Assembly: GCF_000375545.1 (NCBI RefSeq)
Contig: NZ_AQXF01000002.1
Location: 222,716-286,715, forward strand
DNA: 64,000 nucleotides
From: Kordiimonas gwangyangensis DSM 19435 = JCM 12864
Lineage (GTDB): Bacteria > Pseudomonadota > Alphaproteobacteria > Sphingomonadales > Kordiimonadaceae
Direction of reading: 5' to 3'
The notes under the pieces are model-generated. The model searched no databases, was not told the DNA's origin, and saw only the letters and a list, made by a program, of their open reading frames with translations. This document shows positions 42,254 to 52,067 of the stretch, one piece after another (position 1 is the stretch's first letter; every line of letters starts with the position of its first letter). The position numbers and the translations under genes were made by a program.

Positions 42254-43123
42254 TCACGGACGTTTAAGGCGTTCCAGTGCTGACTTGGGGATACGGTCAA
42301 ACATCAAGGCTTCAGCCTGTTCCTGCGCGTTCAACTTTGGCAACAGCTCAAAAAAAGAGCGCAAGCTGTTTGCTTCTTCGGTGGTCATGGCTCCACGGGC
42401 GATATGCAGGGCGGCATCCTTCTGGCCCGAAAGAGCGTAGATGCTTGCGAGGCTTTTTTGCGCGCTCAGCTGTGCTTCAGGTCGGTCCATAGCTTTCTTT
42501 AATATGGCAACGGCCGTCTCAAATTCTCCGTCAATGGCATAGGAAAGTGCAAGGTGATTAAGCAGGTCGCCCTGGATAGGGTTTTGTTGGAGCCCAAGGT
42601 CGAAATATTGCCGCGCGGCCTCTTTCTCACCGCCCACAAACGCAAGCCTTCCTGCGAGGTCCAGCATCTCAGGACGTGCAGCGCCAGCGCCAAGAAGTGG
42701 TGCAAATGCTTCACTTGCGTCAACGTATTGGCCGTTCGCGATCAGTGCCTCAACATATTCAGCTCTTACTTCGCGGGAATCCGGGTGCTGCTCAAGCAGT
42801 GTTTTGAGCTGCGCGATGGCGATACTCGCCTTACCAAGCGGAATGAGCACGCGCGCGAGCGCTATCTTCGCACTAACGAGGTCCGGTGCTGCTGCAAGCG
42901 CCTGTTCATAAAGCGCCAGCGCACCAGCATAATCCCCCGCCCGCTCGAAGCCCTCGCCAACCTTCACTAAGCCTTCGGGATTGTTGCTGGCGAGATTGTT
43001 GCGCGCCTCTACCGAGACTGGGCCAACACCCTCGTTTGCATGCTTTGATGGGCCAGTCGTACAGGCCGAGAGCATCGTAAGCGACATCGCGATAGTGCAT
43101 AGAGGTTTGAAACAACGCATCAT
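42254..43123 (-). CDS. TPR-repeat lipoprotein
   Basis: The 289-residue protein has a signal peptide and lipobox (SLTMLSACTT). About six TPR-like helical pairs follow (e.g. AGALALYEQALAAAPDLVSAKIALARVLIPLG, DLLNHLALSYAIDGEFETAVAILKKAM). TadD-like lipoproteins of Flp pilus systems look alike, but no tad genes are nearby. It is likely a periplasm-facing scaffold. Confidence 0.78.
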   Translation of the reverse strand: MMRCFKPLCTIAMSLTMLSACTTGPSKHANEGVGPVSVEARNNLASNNPEGLVKVGEGFERAGDYAGALALYEQALAAAPDLVSAKIALARVLIPLGKASIAIAQLKTLLEQHPDSREVRAEYVEALIANGQYVDASEAFAPLLGAGAARPEMLDLAGRLAFVGGEKEAARQYFDLGLQQNPIQGDLLNHLALSYAIDGEFETAVAILKKAMDRPEAQLSAQKSLASIYALSGQKDAALHIARGAMTTEEANSLRSFFELLPKLNAQEQAEALMFDRIPKSALERLKRP

Positions 43124-43240
43124 TTTCCCCTGAAAAGCGCGAATCCTTTAATTCTTGGGTTTTATGCCCATATAGGGTATAGTCTTAAGTGTTGAGAGAG
43201 CGTGTGTCATGGGTAAACGCACGCTGTTGGAGCAAATAAT

Positions 43241-43423
43241 ATGGATATTCAAGGCGCATCCACGGCGAGCAGTGCTGAAGTATTTTCGGCTGGTCGATCC
43301 GGGTCACTTGAGTCAGCTGCGTCAGAGCGTAAAGCTGCAGAGGATTCTGCTGTTGAACGCAAAGAGGTTGAGCCGTCCTCGACCGGCCCTGGCGTGGGTG
43401 AAAAAGTAGACATCCAAGCCTAG
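43241..43423 (+). CDS. Small Ser/Glu-rich protein (60 aa), unknown
   Basis: The ATG has GGAG at a good distance. The product MDIQGASTASSAEVFSAGRS and on is polar and low in hydrophobic residues, ending GVGEKVDIQA. It may be a short disordered protein or a spurious frame; it lies in a gap of about 350 bp between the TPR gene and the squalene-synthase-like gene with no better frame. Confidence 0.45.
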   Translation: MDIQGASTASSAEVFSAGRSGSLESAASERKAAEDSAVERKEVEPSSTGPGVGEKVDIQA

Positions 43424-43480
43424 CGCTTGCCATATAATCATTTGGCCTGCAAAGTTCAGCTTTGCGGGCTTTAAGTGTTT

Positions 43481-44311
43481 CTAGAAAATATGATATGCGG
43501 CCAACGCGACAAGTTTGCGCAGGTTGCCATCTTCATGGTCCGCCATCCTAAACGGGCTGCCGCCGGCCCGCTTGAGGGCTTTCAGGTGCCTGCGTGTGAG
43601 CGCGTTGATCGCGAGCATTGGCCTGACAGATTTATCGGTCGGTTTGCCGGAAGCGTACATGATTTCCCGGTCCACATAGGTCTTGGCCGGTGTCAATAGT
43701 GGTTCCAGCTGTTCTTCAAGCTCTTGTGCGCTCCGACCTGTCAGGCCCTGCGTGGTAGCACCCGTGACTGAGAAAGCCTTTGTATCTGCGATTTGGTACG
43801 GTAATGCCCTCAGGACCCCGAGCATCGCCCAAGCGCGTCCGCTGGCGCGCACGAGTTCGGCATCGGTCTCATTCAAATCATTAACAATTATGCGGGCTGC
43901 TGCTTCATGAAGCGCGCCCCCCACCATATCGGCATAACCTTCAAGCGTTGAGATGCCGGTTTCAACCTCCATCTCAAGGTCCCTCGCCCGGCCGTCGATG
44001 ACCGTATCCAGCAGCGGCCTGATAGTGCTGAAATTTGGAATAGCATTCAGGCCGAGAACAACGAGGTGCTCCCGCGGTGTGCCTGCCGTTATACCCTCAA
44101 GCGCTTCACGCCACCATTGCAGCCGAATTTCACCAATCATGGGCTCAGAGACACTCTCACGCGTCTTTGCCACCTCCTGATTGAAGGCAAACAGCGCCCA
44201 AAGATGTGGCTGCGCGCTTGCGGGCGCGAACAGGCTCACATAATAGCGTTCGGGATCATCCTCGCGCGTCATGGCGCGGCAGTATTCGGTAATGTCGGTC
44301 AGGTTTTGCAT
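43481..44311 (-). CDS. Squalene/phytoene synthase family protein
   Basis: The 276-residue helical protein has YYVSLFAPASAQPHLWALFAFNQEVAKTRE and IRLQWWREALEGI, with ALPYQIADTKAF near the middle, as in the squalene/phytoene synthase family members related to mitochondrial NDUFAF6. The first Asp-rich motif is not the strict DxxxD of prenyl synthases, so an assembly-factor-like role or a divergent synthase is possible. No carotenoid genes are nearby. Confidence 0.8.
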   Translation of the reverse strand: MQNLTDITEYCRAMTREDDPERYYVSLFAPASAQPHLWALFAFNQEVAKTRESVSEPMIGEIRLQWWREALEGITAGTPREHLVVLGLNAIPNFSTIRPLLDTVIDGRARDLEMEVETGISTLEGYADMVGGALHEAAARIIVNDLNETDAELVRASGRAWAMLGVLRALPYQIADTKAFSVTGATTQGLTGRSAQELEEQLEPLLTPAKTYVDREIMYASGKPTDKSVRPMLAINALTRRHLKALKRAGGSPFRMADHEDGNLRKLVALAAYHIF

Positions 44312-44473
44312 GCGCGGAAGATGGCGATTTGGCGGGCCAAAAGCAACAGGCTTTTGCTGCGTGAAGTCTGCACGCGTTTGGGCCGAAACTCGTTTTGCTT
44401 GTTAAAACATGACCTCAGCAGTAAGATTTAGGTTCCATTTAGGGAATTGCATTCGCAATGGGGAGGTTAGGAA

Positions 44474-45061
44474 ATGGATAAAATTCTGGGTTCACTTCAG
44501 AATACGGTCATCGCTGGCTTCATTCTGGTCGTTGTCATTATTGCAATAATGACGAAGGGTTTTGCCGGCGTCGCTTTTGATCCTGCGTTTTTTGCGCGCT
44601 ATATTCACGTGCTCTCGGGCGTGATGTGGATTGGTCTCCTTTGGTATTTCAACTTTGTTCAAATACCAACCATGCCGTCCATCCCGGACGAGCTTAAACC
44701 TGCTATTGGCAAACATATCGCTCCAAAAGCACTTTGGTGGTTCCGTTGGGGCGCCATGTTCACACTTGCAAGCGGCCTATGGCTCGCGACAGCCAATGGC
44801 TATGTGGTTGACGCGCTTTCGCTGTCTGAGAACTTCCGCCCGATCGGTATCGGCATGTGGCTCGCCATCATCATGTGGTTCAACGTCTGGTTTGTGATTT
44901 GGCCGAACCAGAAGGTGGCCCTAGGTATCGTGGAAGCTGATGCAGCTGCCAAACCGGCTGCAGCGCGCAAAGCCATGCTGTTCAGCCGTACCAACACGCT
45001 TCTGTCTATCCCCATGCTCTATTGCATGGTGAGCGGCCAGAACGGTGGCGCTGGCTGGTAA
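44474..45061 (+). CDS. PuuD/urate-oxidase-N-like membrane protein
   Basis: The 195-residue protein has four to five TM segments with ARYIHVLSGVMWIGLLWYFNF, PKALWWFRWGAMFTLASGLWL and MWLAIIMWFNVWFVIWPNQK. The His/Trp-rich TM pattern is that of the PuuD-like family (membrane urate hydroxylase N-terminal part) that here lacks a C-terminal cytochrome c domain. Histidines in TM1-2 could bind heme. Function not certain. Confidence 0.8.
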   Translation: MDKILGSLQNTVIAGFILVVVIIAIMTKGFAGVAFDPAFFARYIHVLSGVMWIGLLWYFNFVQIPTMPSIPDELKPAIGKHIAPKALWWFRWGAMFTLASGLWLATANGYVVDALSLSENFRPIGIGMWLAIIMWFNVWFVIWPNQKVALGIVEADAAAKPAAARKAMLFSRTNTLLSIPMLYCMVSGQNGGAGW

Positions 45062-45083
45062 AGCCTCACTACTCATCAAATTT

Positions 45084-45114
45084 AAAGGGCCGGGAAATCT
45101 CCCCGGCCCTTTTT
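45084..45114 (+). terminator. Terminator after the PuuD-like gene
   Basis: AAAGGGCCGGG and CCCGGCCCTTTTT form a G/C-rich stem of at least ten pairs followed by T-run. Confidence 0.88.
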
Positions 45115-45154
45115 CATTGCATCGGCGCTCTTCTCTCAGCCTGGCGGGCCGCCC

Positions 45155-45763
45155 TTATGCCTTAGCAGCAGAAAGGTTTGCAGCCGCGAACTGCCAGTTC
45201 ACCAGCTTACCGAGGAAAGTCTCGATATAGTCCGGACGCCGGTTCTGGTAGTCGAGGTAATAAGCGTGTTCCCAAACGTCCATCGTCAGAAGCGGCGTGT
45301 GACCATCGGTCAGCGGGCACTCAGCATTTGGCGTTTTGGTGACTTCAAGCTTGCAGTCTTTATTGAGCACAAGCCAAGCCCAACCGGACCCGAACTGTGT
45401 TGCACCAGCTTTTTTGAAGGCGTCCACGAAATCAGCATAGCTGCCAAAATCTGCATTGATTTTTTCAGCCAGCGCGCCGGTTGGCTCGCCACCACCATTT
45501 GGCGCCATGGAGTGCCAGTAGAAAGTGTGGTTCCACACTTGTGCGGCGTTGTTGAAGATACCGGCTTTGTCGGCTTTGCCCGCTGTAGCGACCATGATTT
45601 GCTCAAGGCTTTTGCCTTCAAACTCGGTGCCTGCAACAAGTCCGTTCAGGTTGGTTACATAGGCATTGTGGTGTTTACCGTGGTGAAAGCCCAGGGTTTC
45701 CGCCGAAATATGCGGCTCGAGTGCGTCCTGCGCGTAGGGGAGATTAGGCAGTTCAAAACTCAT
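45155..45763 (-). CDS. sodB: Superoxide dismutase, Fe type
   Basis: The 202-residue SOD has His27 ([13 protein letters not shown]), [14 protein letters not shown] with the second His and the Fe-type Gln, [12 protein letters not shown], and [16 protein letters not shown] with Asp and His ligands. The Gln position and FGSGWAWL are Fe-type. It removes superoxide in the cytoplasm. It lies 110 bp upstream of nothing on its strand; the PepSY gene ends before its start. Confidence 0.95.
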   Translation of the reverse strand: MSFELPNLPYAQDALEPHISAETLGFHHGKHHNAYVTNLNGLVAGTEFEGKSLEQIMVATAGKADKAGIFNNAAQVWNHTFYWHSMAPNGGGEPTGALAEKINADFGSYADFVDAFKKAGATQFGSGWAWLVLNKDCKLEVTKTPNAECPLTDGHTPLLTMDVWEHAYYLDYQNRRPDYIETFLGKLVNWQFAAANLSAAKA

Positions 45764-45873
45764 GATTCTATACCTCTCGTTTTAGCAAAAAACATTGGTG
45801 GGCAATAAGTTGGGATGTCTTGCTATCGAAACAAGGGGGCAAAATCAATGCCACAGGCATCAAAATTTCATTA

Positions 45874-46941
45874 TTATTTGGTGGCAGCCACCACGCGGCG
45901 TGCGCGTTTGCGCTTCAGGTAAGCGCTGACCCCGGCATAAGCGAGGAAAAAGCCGCCCAACCCCGTGAGCACAACAATGAACTGCCAGATAGCGCTACCG
46001 GTTTTACCAGAATGCAGCGGGTAGATGCTGTCAGCGATATTGTGGCCAAGGCCGGCTTCGGGTGCGTCGTAAAAACTGACCGTCCCAGCCTGAGGGTTCA
46101 CTGTAACTGTGCTGCGGCCATTGGGGTGCCATTCACGCGGCATCTGCAGACGCAGGCTATAAGGCCCCTCTTCCGTGCGTTTTGGAATGTAGATGGTGGC
46201 GAGGGCATCGGGGAATTCCGAAGCCTTGCCACTGAACAGTGCGCGCTTTGGTTCCGCTGCGAGTTCCACCACCTGAGTGCGGGTCGGCTTTTCACCGCCA
46301 AACATTGCTGTCAGACCATTCCGCACAGGCGTGGAGTAGATCATCGCGGCACCAGTGATGGTGTTCAGGACCAGGAGTGGCGCGACGATCGCGCCCAATG
46401 TCACGTGGCTTAGTCGGTACGCGCTCGCTTTGCCGTTTGCCGGAATGACATTGCGGATGCGAAAGCCTTTTCGCCACGGCCACCAGAGATATACCCCGCT
46501 CAAGAGCATCAGCGTGGCGACGATGCCGAGGATACCAACAATCTCCTCGCCGGTCTCACCAGCCGCCAACCGGTGGTGAATATCAAAAAGCACAGTAAAG
46601 AAGCCTACCATGCCCAGCGGATCATTCACCGGGACAAGGCTATCGGCGTTCAACAGGATTTCCTGTTTGTCCTTGAGGTAGACCTTGTAGGCATTCATGC
46701 CGGGGCGCGGCAGCTTGACCGAACGCACACCAATTATGGCATACTGACCTTCAATCTCCGCCAGTTTTGCCGCCTGAGCTTCGGGCGACAAGGCGACGAC
46801 CTCCCCGCGCACTTCAGGAATGAACCGCGCGAGGATCTGGTCTTTATAGGTCAGCGCCGCACCAGTTCCTGCCATCACCAGCATATATACGGCGATCAGG
46901 AGACCGGCGAGCTGGTGAAGACGTTTGAGCGTGCGGCGCAT
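45874..46941 (-). CDS. PepSY-associated TM protein, PiuB-like
   Basis: The 355-residue protein has four TM segments (LKRLHQLAGLLIAVYMLVMAGTGAALTY, about residues 5-32; IVGILGIVATLMLLSGVYLWWPW; APLLVLNTITGAAMIY; FIVVLTGLGGFFLAYAGVSAYLKRKR) and a periplasmic domain with PepSY-like pattern. The first TM carries a His typical of siderophore ferric-reductase-like PiuB proteins. It lies 19 bases downstream of a TonB receptor, so it probably helps release iron from the imported siderophore. Confidence 0.85.
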   Translation of the reverse strand: MRRTLKRLHQLAGLLIAVYMLVMAGTGAALTYKDQILARFIPEVRGEVVALSPEAQAAKLAEIEGQYAIIGVRSVKLPRPGMNAYKVYLKDKQEILLNADSLVPVNDPLGMVGFFTVLFDIHHRLAAGETGEEIVGILGIVATLMLLSGVYLWWPWRKGFRIRNVIPANGKASAYRLSHVTLGAIVAPLLVLNTITGAAMIYSTPVRNGLTAMFGGEKPTRTQVVELAAEPKRALFSGKASEFPDALATIYIPKRTEEGPYSLRLQMPREWHPNGRSTVTVNPQAGTVSFYDAPEAGLGHNIADSIYPLHSGKTGSAIWQFIVVLTGLGGFFLAYAGVSAYLKRKRARRVVAATK

Positions 46942-46959
46942 GTTCCAGGCTACCCGAGC

Positions 46960-49089
46960 TTAGAAATCAGCTTGGTAAGACAGCGTGATCGCGCGGCCAC
47001 GGCCTGCGAAATAGCGGTCGCCACGGGTCGTGCCAGCCTGCGAATAATACGTGATATACTGCTTATCAAAGAGGTTCTGGACACCAAGCTGCAGCTTGCC
47101 TGCCTCCATGCGATAGGACATGGACAGATCTACAAGGCTGTAGCCGTTGAATTCTGCAGCAAGTGCGTCTGCCGCATTGGTGAAGTCGCGGTCAAAGAGG
47201 TGCGAGAGCTGCACCCGGCCCGACCAGTCGCCGTAGGCATAGGTTGCGAACACATTCAGGCGGTTCGGTCCGATGTTTACCGCATCAAGGTCGGCATCGA
47301 GTACGCCATCGTCGTTGGTGTCCACACGGCCTTTCTGGACCGCGAGGTTCGAACCGACGCGGAACTCTTCCGTCACCGCATATTCAGCCAGCGCTTCAAG
47401 GCCACGGATGCGGGTTTTCTCGCGCTGCACACGCAGGAAACCGTCCGCATCAGCCACATAACGTGCGCCTTCCGAAGATTTGGACTGGAACACGCTGACC
47501 TGTGCGAAGAAGCGGTCAGACGTGAAGGTGGTGCCTAGCTCGATATTGTCGGCCTTGATCGGCTTGAGGTCAAAGAGGTCATCGACCGTCACACCTTCAG
47601 TATTGATACCGCGCAGGACACGACCAACATCGGCCATCGTGAAACCTTCGGAGTAGGACGAATAGAAGGTCCAGCCAGCCACGGGCTCAATCACAACACC
47701 GGCGTTGATCAGCAGGTCATCAAACGACGGGCTGCCACCACCAACGGTCAGTACCTGGAAATCACTGCGGTTGCCGGCAAGTGTCTGGTAGTCGTCCACA
47801 TTCAGCTTGGCATTCTCGTAGCGCAGGCCACCAGATACGGTGATCATCTCGCTCACCGGGAATTCAGCCTGCACAAACGGTGCGATATTCTCGAACTTGG
47901 TTTCTGGCACCCAGTTGCGGTCGGTGAACATAAGGCGCTGGAAGGTTTTATCGTGCAGATAGTCGACACCGGTGAACATGTTCACACCGCTGTCCGCGAT
48001 ATTCTGCTTGTCCCATGTCAGGCGTGCGCCTTTCTTCTCGGAATTGTTTTCCGACTGGTCGAACAGTGTGCCAACCGGCGCAATGGCCGGATCCTGGAAG
48101 CTACCAAAGGTGCCGCCACCGAAGCTGGAGCGGAAGTCCTGCGCATACAGCTGCAGGGTCAGCGTGCCGCCCGCAACAGCCTTGTTGCTATAGTCGAGCG
48201 ACATGGTGGTCACATCGTTGGTCGCAGGCTCACCTTCAAGCGCGCCTTTGGCGGCCGTCGCCGGTGTGCCCGTGGCCGGGTCGCCGGCCACCGTGCCCCA
48301 GTCACCGTCGCCCGAGAGTTCAAAGTCGTTGATGGTGAACTGGATGCGCTGGTCTTCTGTTGGCTCAAAACCAAGTTTGGCGAAAAAGTCGCGCTGTTCA
48401 CTGTCGCCAAGGTCGCCTTGCGTCTGGTCCACACCAATGGTGCGGCCTTCGCCATCATACATCACGCCGCGTTTGTGGTAGCTGACAGAGGCGAGATAAT
48501 CGAACTTGCCGATTTTCTGCGTCGCGTACACGCTGCCGCGGTATTCAAAACCATCGCTCTCAAAATCGTCAGTCGTGGTGATACCTGCCTGAATGCCGAG
48601 TTTCAGGTCGCCGCTATCATCCGGCTTTTTGGTGACAAAGTTGATGATACCACCCGTGGCACCAAGACCCTGGATGGCGTTCGCGCCGTGGATAACCTCG
48701 ATACGCTCAACCACCGCCATATCAATGGTATAGCCATCGCGGGAGCCATCACGCAGCGGGTTCGATTGCGGAACACCGTCAATCAGGTAAAGCGGGCTGC
48801 GACCACGGAAGCTTTCACCAAAACCGCTCAGTTTCTGGCGGCTTGGTGAGAAGCCGGGCACCAGATTCGCGAGGATGCCGGACGTGTCTGTCGCGAGCGT
48901 GAGTTGCTCCTCAAGGTCTTCCGCGCTGATCACAGTCACCATGTTGGGGATGCTGCTCACCGGCTTCGGTGTGCGTGTTGCTGACACCAGCACTTCTTCA
49001 ACCGGGCTAACTTCCTCTGCCACAGCATAAGGGGCAACCAGCACGCTCGAAAGCAGTGCCGACACAAACAGATTATGGTTGGAAACCAT
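46960..49089 (-). CDS. TonB-dependent outer-membrane receptor (siderophore-type)
   Basis: The 709-residue protein has a signal peptide (MVSNHNLFVSALLSSVLVAPYAVA), a TonB box-like EVLVSATR, a plug domain (VVERIEVIHGANAIQGLGATGGIINFVTK) and a 22-strand barrel with repeated aromatic girdles, ending in ...GRAITLSYQADF with a terminal Phe. Domain order is that of FhuA/FepA-like receptors. The co-transcribed PepSY protein points to a ferric siderophore. An AT-rich dyad-like run with AATAATGCGAATGC lies about 65 bp upstream and may be an iron box; this is not a clear match. Confidence 0.92.
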   Translation of the reverse strand: MVSNHNLFVSALLSSVLVAPYAVAEEVSPVEEVLVSATRTPKPVSSIPNMVTVISAEDLEEQLTLATDTSGILANLVPGFSPSRQKLSGFGESFRGRSPLYLIDGVPQSNPLRDGSRDGYTIDMAVVERIEVIHGANAIQGLGATGGIINFVTKKPDDSGDLKLGIQAGITTTDDFESDGFEYRGSVYATQKIGKFDYLASVSYHKRGVMYDGEGRTIGVDQTQGDLGDSEQRDFFAKLGFEPTEDQRIQFTINDFELSGDGDWGTVAGDPATGTPATAAKGALEGEPATNDVTTMSLDYSNKAVAGGTLTLQLYAQDFRSSFGGGTFGSFQDPAIAPVGTLFDQSENNSEKKGARLTWDKQNIADSGVNMFTGVDYLHDKTFQRLMFTDRNWVPETKFENIAPFVQAEFPVSEMITVSGGLRYENAKLNVDDYQTLAGNRSDFQVLTVGGGSPSFDDLLINAGVVIEPVAGWTFYSSYSEGFTMADVGRVLRGINTEGVTVDDLFDLKPIKADNIELGTTFTSDRFFAQVSVFQSKSSEGARYVADADGFLRVQREKTRIRGLEALAEYAVTEEFRVGSNLAVQKGRVDTNDDGVLDADLDAVNIGPNRLNVFATYAYGDWSGRVQLSHLFDRDFTNAADALAAEFNGYSLVDLSMSYRMEAGKLQLGVQNLFDKQYITYYSQAGTTRGDRYFAGRGRAITLSYQADF

Positions 49090-49226
49090 GGTAACGCTCC
49101 TCTGAACCTTATTGGCGCTTGTGCGCCTTCAGCCTTTATCTGAAGCGTCAATTACTAATAATGCGAATGCTTTGCAATAGCGTGAATACAGGAAAGCCGC
49201 ACCTGAGACAAAATGACCACAGTCTG

Positions 49227-49817
49227 TCAGGGATACGGCTTGTCTGCGCTCTCGCCTAAGCTATCAAGCCGGTGCTGGTCCGCGAGCCTGCGGTAATGCT
49301 CGGCCATGCTGCGATTCTTCTCAAGCTCTGCGTCGGTGACCTTGCGCATGAACTTGGCTGGTGAGCCTGCCCACAACTCCCCTGCTCCCACCGTTTTGCC
49401 CGGCGTGAGCATGGCACCGGCCGCGAGCATGCCGTCGCTCTCAATAACCGTATTGTCCATCACAATTGCGCCCATGCCGACAAAGGCATTGTCCTTGAGT
49501 GTGCAGCCATGGAGCATGGCCATATGCGCCACCAGCACGTCGTTGCCAATGGTTGTGGGAAAGGTGCGTGTGCTGACATGGATGACGGTGCCGTCCTGGA
49601 TGTTGGAACGCGAACCGATGCGGATGGAGTTTACGTCGCCGCGCAGCACGCAGTTGTGCCAGACGCTTGTACCTGGGCCAATTTCCACGTCCCCAACCAC
49701 TTGGGCGCCGTGGAAGATGTAGGCATCGCCCGCAACACGCGGCCACATGCCTTTGAAGGGCGTGAGCCGCCCCCCAAGTGCAGTTTCCTTATAAAGTGGG
49801 CGCTGACCCCCACTCAT
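49227..49817 (-). CDS. Gamma carbonic anhydrase family protein
   Basis: The 196-residue protein is a left-handed beta helix with hexapeptide repeats (VAGDAYIFHGAQVVGDVEIGPGTSVWHNCVLRGD, SRSNIQDGTVIHV) and the metal-ligand region NDVLVAHMAMLHGC. The His sets needed for zinc (VIHV, VAHMAMLHG) are kept. Members hydrate CO2 or bind acyl-CoA-like ligands. It ends overlapping argC by four bases, so they are coupled. Confidence 0.9.
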   Translation of the reverse strand: MSGGQRPLYKETALGGRLTPFKGMWPRVAGDAYIFHGAQVVGDVEIGPGTSVWHNCVLRGDVNSIRIGSRSNIQDGTVIHVSTRTFPTTIGNDVLVAHMAMLHGCTLKDNAFVGMGAIVMDNTVIESDGMLAAGAMLTPGKTVGAGELWAGSPAKFMRKVTDAELEKNRSMAEHYRRLADQHRLDSLGESADKPYP

Positions 49818-50941
49818 GGGAACATGGCAACCTGTTCGATGCCTGTGCCTTCTGGCAGGCCGAGCATGAGGTTCATGTTTTGGATTGCCTGACCGGACGA
49901 GCCTTTCACAAGGTTATCGATCGCGGCAATCACAATTGCCCTGCCCTTCAGCCGGTCTTCAAACACGTTGATCACGCAGCCGTTGGAGCCACGAACCATA
50001 CGGGTGGCGGGCATAACCTTCTCAGGCAGCACAGAAACAAACGGCTCATCTTTGTAGAAGTCTACCAGATAGTCCTTGATGCTGGCGGCTGTCTGGCCGT
50101 CCTCAAGTTTCACATAGATGGTCTCAAGCTCGCCCCGGTTCATCGGCACGAGGTGTGGCGTGAAGCTGATGGAAACCTCTGTGCCTGCAGCAAGCGAAAG
50201 CTCCTGCTCGATCTCTGGCATGTGGCGGTGATGGCCGACACCGTATGGGTGCATAGCCTCAGACACTTCAACAAAGAGGTTCGGTTCCTTGAGCGAACGA
50301 CCCGCACCTGACACGCCCGACTTGGCGTCAATAATGATATCCTCACCCTTGATGCGTTTGCCGCGCAGGAGCGGCACGAGCGACAGCAGCGCTGCCGTCG
50401 GGTAACAGCCCGGGCATGCTACAAGTGCCGCACCGCGGATTGCCTCACGGTTCAGCTCCGGCAGACCGTAAACAGCCTTGGGCTGCAGCTCAGGTGCGCC
50501 GTGTTCGCGGCCATACCAGTCGGCGTAGGTGTCAACGTTGCGCAGGCGGAAATCGGCTGACAGGTCGACAACTTTTACTTCCCCTTCGAACGAGGATGCG
50601 AGGTCAGCCCGTGTTTCAACGATCATCTCGTCAAGGAGGCTATGATTCGTCGCGTGCAGTAGGCCTTTGATAACTTCCTGGCTCGTGGCATGCGGCAGCG
50701 CGCAGAATACCACGTCAAGCTCGACCGCAGGCCATTCAACTTCGTCAATGCCGATAAGGTCCGGCAGGTCAAGGTTCATCAGGTGCGGGAATACGTCACC
50801 AATCGGCATGCCGGCCTTTCGCTCTGCCGTCATCAGCGCGATCTCCACATTGGGGTGACGCACAAGAAGGCGTACGAGGTCAGCCCCCGTGTAGCCACTG
50901 GCACCTAGAATACCGACCCGGAATTTCTTGCTTTCAAGCAT
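49814..50941 (-). CDS. argC: N-acetyl-gamma-glutamyl-phosphate reductase
   Basis: I use ATG 50941 (MLESKKFRVGILGASGYTGADLVRLL); the ATG at 50959 adds six residues. The Rossmann segment GASGYTGADLVRLL binds NADP, and VACPGCYPTAALLSLVPL holds the active-site Cys. GVSGAGRSLKEPNLFVEVSEAMHPYGVGHHRHMPEIEQEL is the substrate loop with active-site His. It makes N-acetylglutamate semialdehyde in arginine synthesis. Confidence 0.95.
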   Translation of the reverse strand: MLESKKFRVGILGASGYTGADLVRLLVRHPNVEIALMTAERKAGMPIGDVFPHLMNLDLPDLIGIDEVEWPAVELDVVFCALPHATSQEVIKGLLHATNHSLLDEMIVETRADLASSFEGEVKVVDLSADFRLRNVDTYADWYGREHGAPELQPKAVYGLPELNREAIRGAALVACPGCYPTAALLSLVPLLRGKRIKGEDIIIDAKSGVSGAGRSLKEPNLFVEVSEAMHPYGVGHHRHMPEIEQELSLAAGTEVSISFTPHLVPMNRGELETIYVKLEDGQTAASIKDYLVDFYKDEPFVSVLPEKVMPATRMVRGSNGCVINVFEDRLKGRAIVIAAIDNLVKGSSGQAIQNMNLMLGLPEGTGIEQVAMFP

Positions 50942-51040
50942 TGTATCGACCCTTTGCATGTTTGATGCACACTATATAGCGAAAAGCGCGACCATTTTGA
51001 GGCATGGCCGCGCTGACGTCATTGATTTTTTTGTAAAATA

Positions 51041-51910
51041 TCAGATGTCTGGCGGCAACTCTGCAATCGCTTCCTCCAGCTCAACAAATGTTGGCATCAG
51101 GTGCGACGGCACGTTACGTCGGCCCAGTTCCACAGAAATCTGCGGCGGGTTGCCCTGAAGTTGCGAGACAAGCACGATACGGATAATCGTGAAAAACTGC
51201 CCGTCTTCCTGCAGGATTTGATTAAGACGACCGGCAATCGGGCCAATCATCAGATATGAGAGGAAAATACCAAGGAAGGTACCAACAAGCGCGCTACCGA
51301 CCATACCGCCGAGCACTTCCACAGGCTCAGCAATCGCCGCCATGGTTTTGATGATACCCAGAACCGCCGCGACGATGCCTACTGCCGGCAGGCCGTCGGC
51401 CATGGTTTGCAGCGCGTGCTGCGGCTCGTGCTCTTCGGCGTGGTGTTTTTCGATGTCCGCGTTCATCGCGTCTTCCATCTGGTTCGGATCATCGAAGTTC
51501 ATGGTGAGCATGCGCACATAGTCGCAAATGAACTCAACAACATGGTGATCCTCAACGATGCGCGGAAACTGCTGGAAAATCTTGGATTCTTCGGGGTTCT
51601 CGATATGCGCCTCGATCGCGACGACACCCTTTGTCCGGATGGTCTTGCAAAGCAGGAACATGAGGCACAGAAGGTCGCGGTAGTCATCCGCTTTCCAGTG
51701 TGGCCCCTTCATCACCTTGCCGATGCCGCCAAGCGACTTCTTGATAACCCCGGTCGAGTTGGCACTGATGAATGCGCCGATGGAGCCGCCGAAGATGATC
51801 ATCAGCTCAAACGGCAACGCTTTGACGATGATACCAAACTTGCCGCCCGCAAGGGCAAACCCGCCGAATACCATCACAAGGACGACAACTAGACCAATTA
51901 TCAGGAACAT
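51041..51910 (-). CDS. motA: Flagellar motor stator protein MotA
   Basis: The 289-residue protein has four TM segments with MFLIIGLVVVLVMVFGGFALAGG (TM1), MIIFGGSIGAFISA (TM2) and VGIVAAVLGIIKTM (TM3) and IAEPVEVLGGMVGSALVGTFLGIFLSYLMIGPIA (TM4). The cytoplasmic loop contains YRDLLCLMFLLCKTIRTKG. MotA carries protons with MotB and drives the flagellum. No motB lies on either side here, so its partner must be elsewhere. Confidence 0.9.
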   Translation of the reverse strand: MFLIIGLVVVLVMVFGGFALAGGKFGIIVKALPFELMIIFGGSIGAFISANSTGVIKKSLGGIGKVMKGPHWKADDYRDLLCLMFLLCKTIRTKGVVAIEAHIENPEESKIFQQFPRIVEDHHVVEFICDYVRMLTMNFDDPNQMEDAMNADIEKHHAEEHEPQHALQTMADGLPAVGIVAAVLGIIKTMAAIAEPVEVLGGMVGSALVGTFLGIFLSYLMIGPIAGRLNQILQEDGQFFTIIRIVLVSQLQGNPPQISVELGRRNVPSHLMPTFVELEEAIAELPPDI

Positions 51911-52067
51911 ACGGTGTGATTGCCCCGCGTTATAAATTCAAGCCCCATCCGAAGTGCCGGATGAATGCATCTTACAGTGCATTCAGTCTCAATCAATAGG
52001 CTTAACACACCCTTAATTCCATGTAACTTCATGAAATTAAGGGCATGTGTTCCGCAATGGGACGTTT

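Noticed and set aside
46573-47538. Plus-strand frame of 321 codons
   Set aside because: Antisense to the TonB receptor and PepSY genes, no motif or ribosome site.
49141-49175. Fur or Irr box upstream of the TonB receptor
   Set aside because: The AT-rich run matches a Fur consensus at too few positions to be listed as a site.
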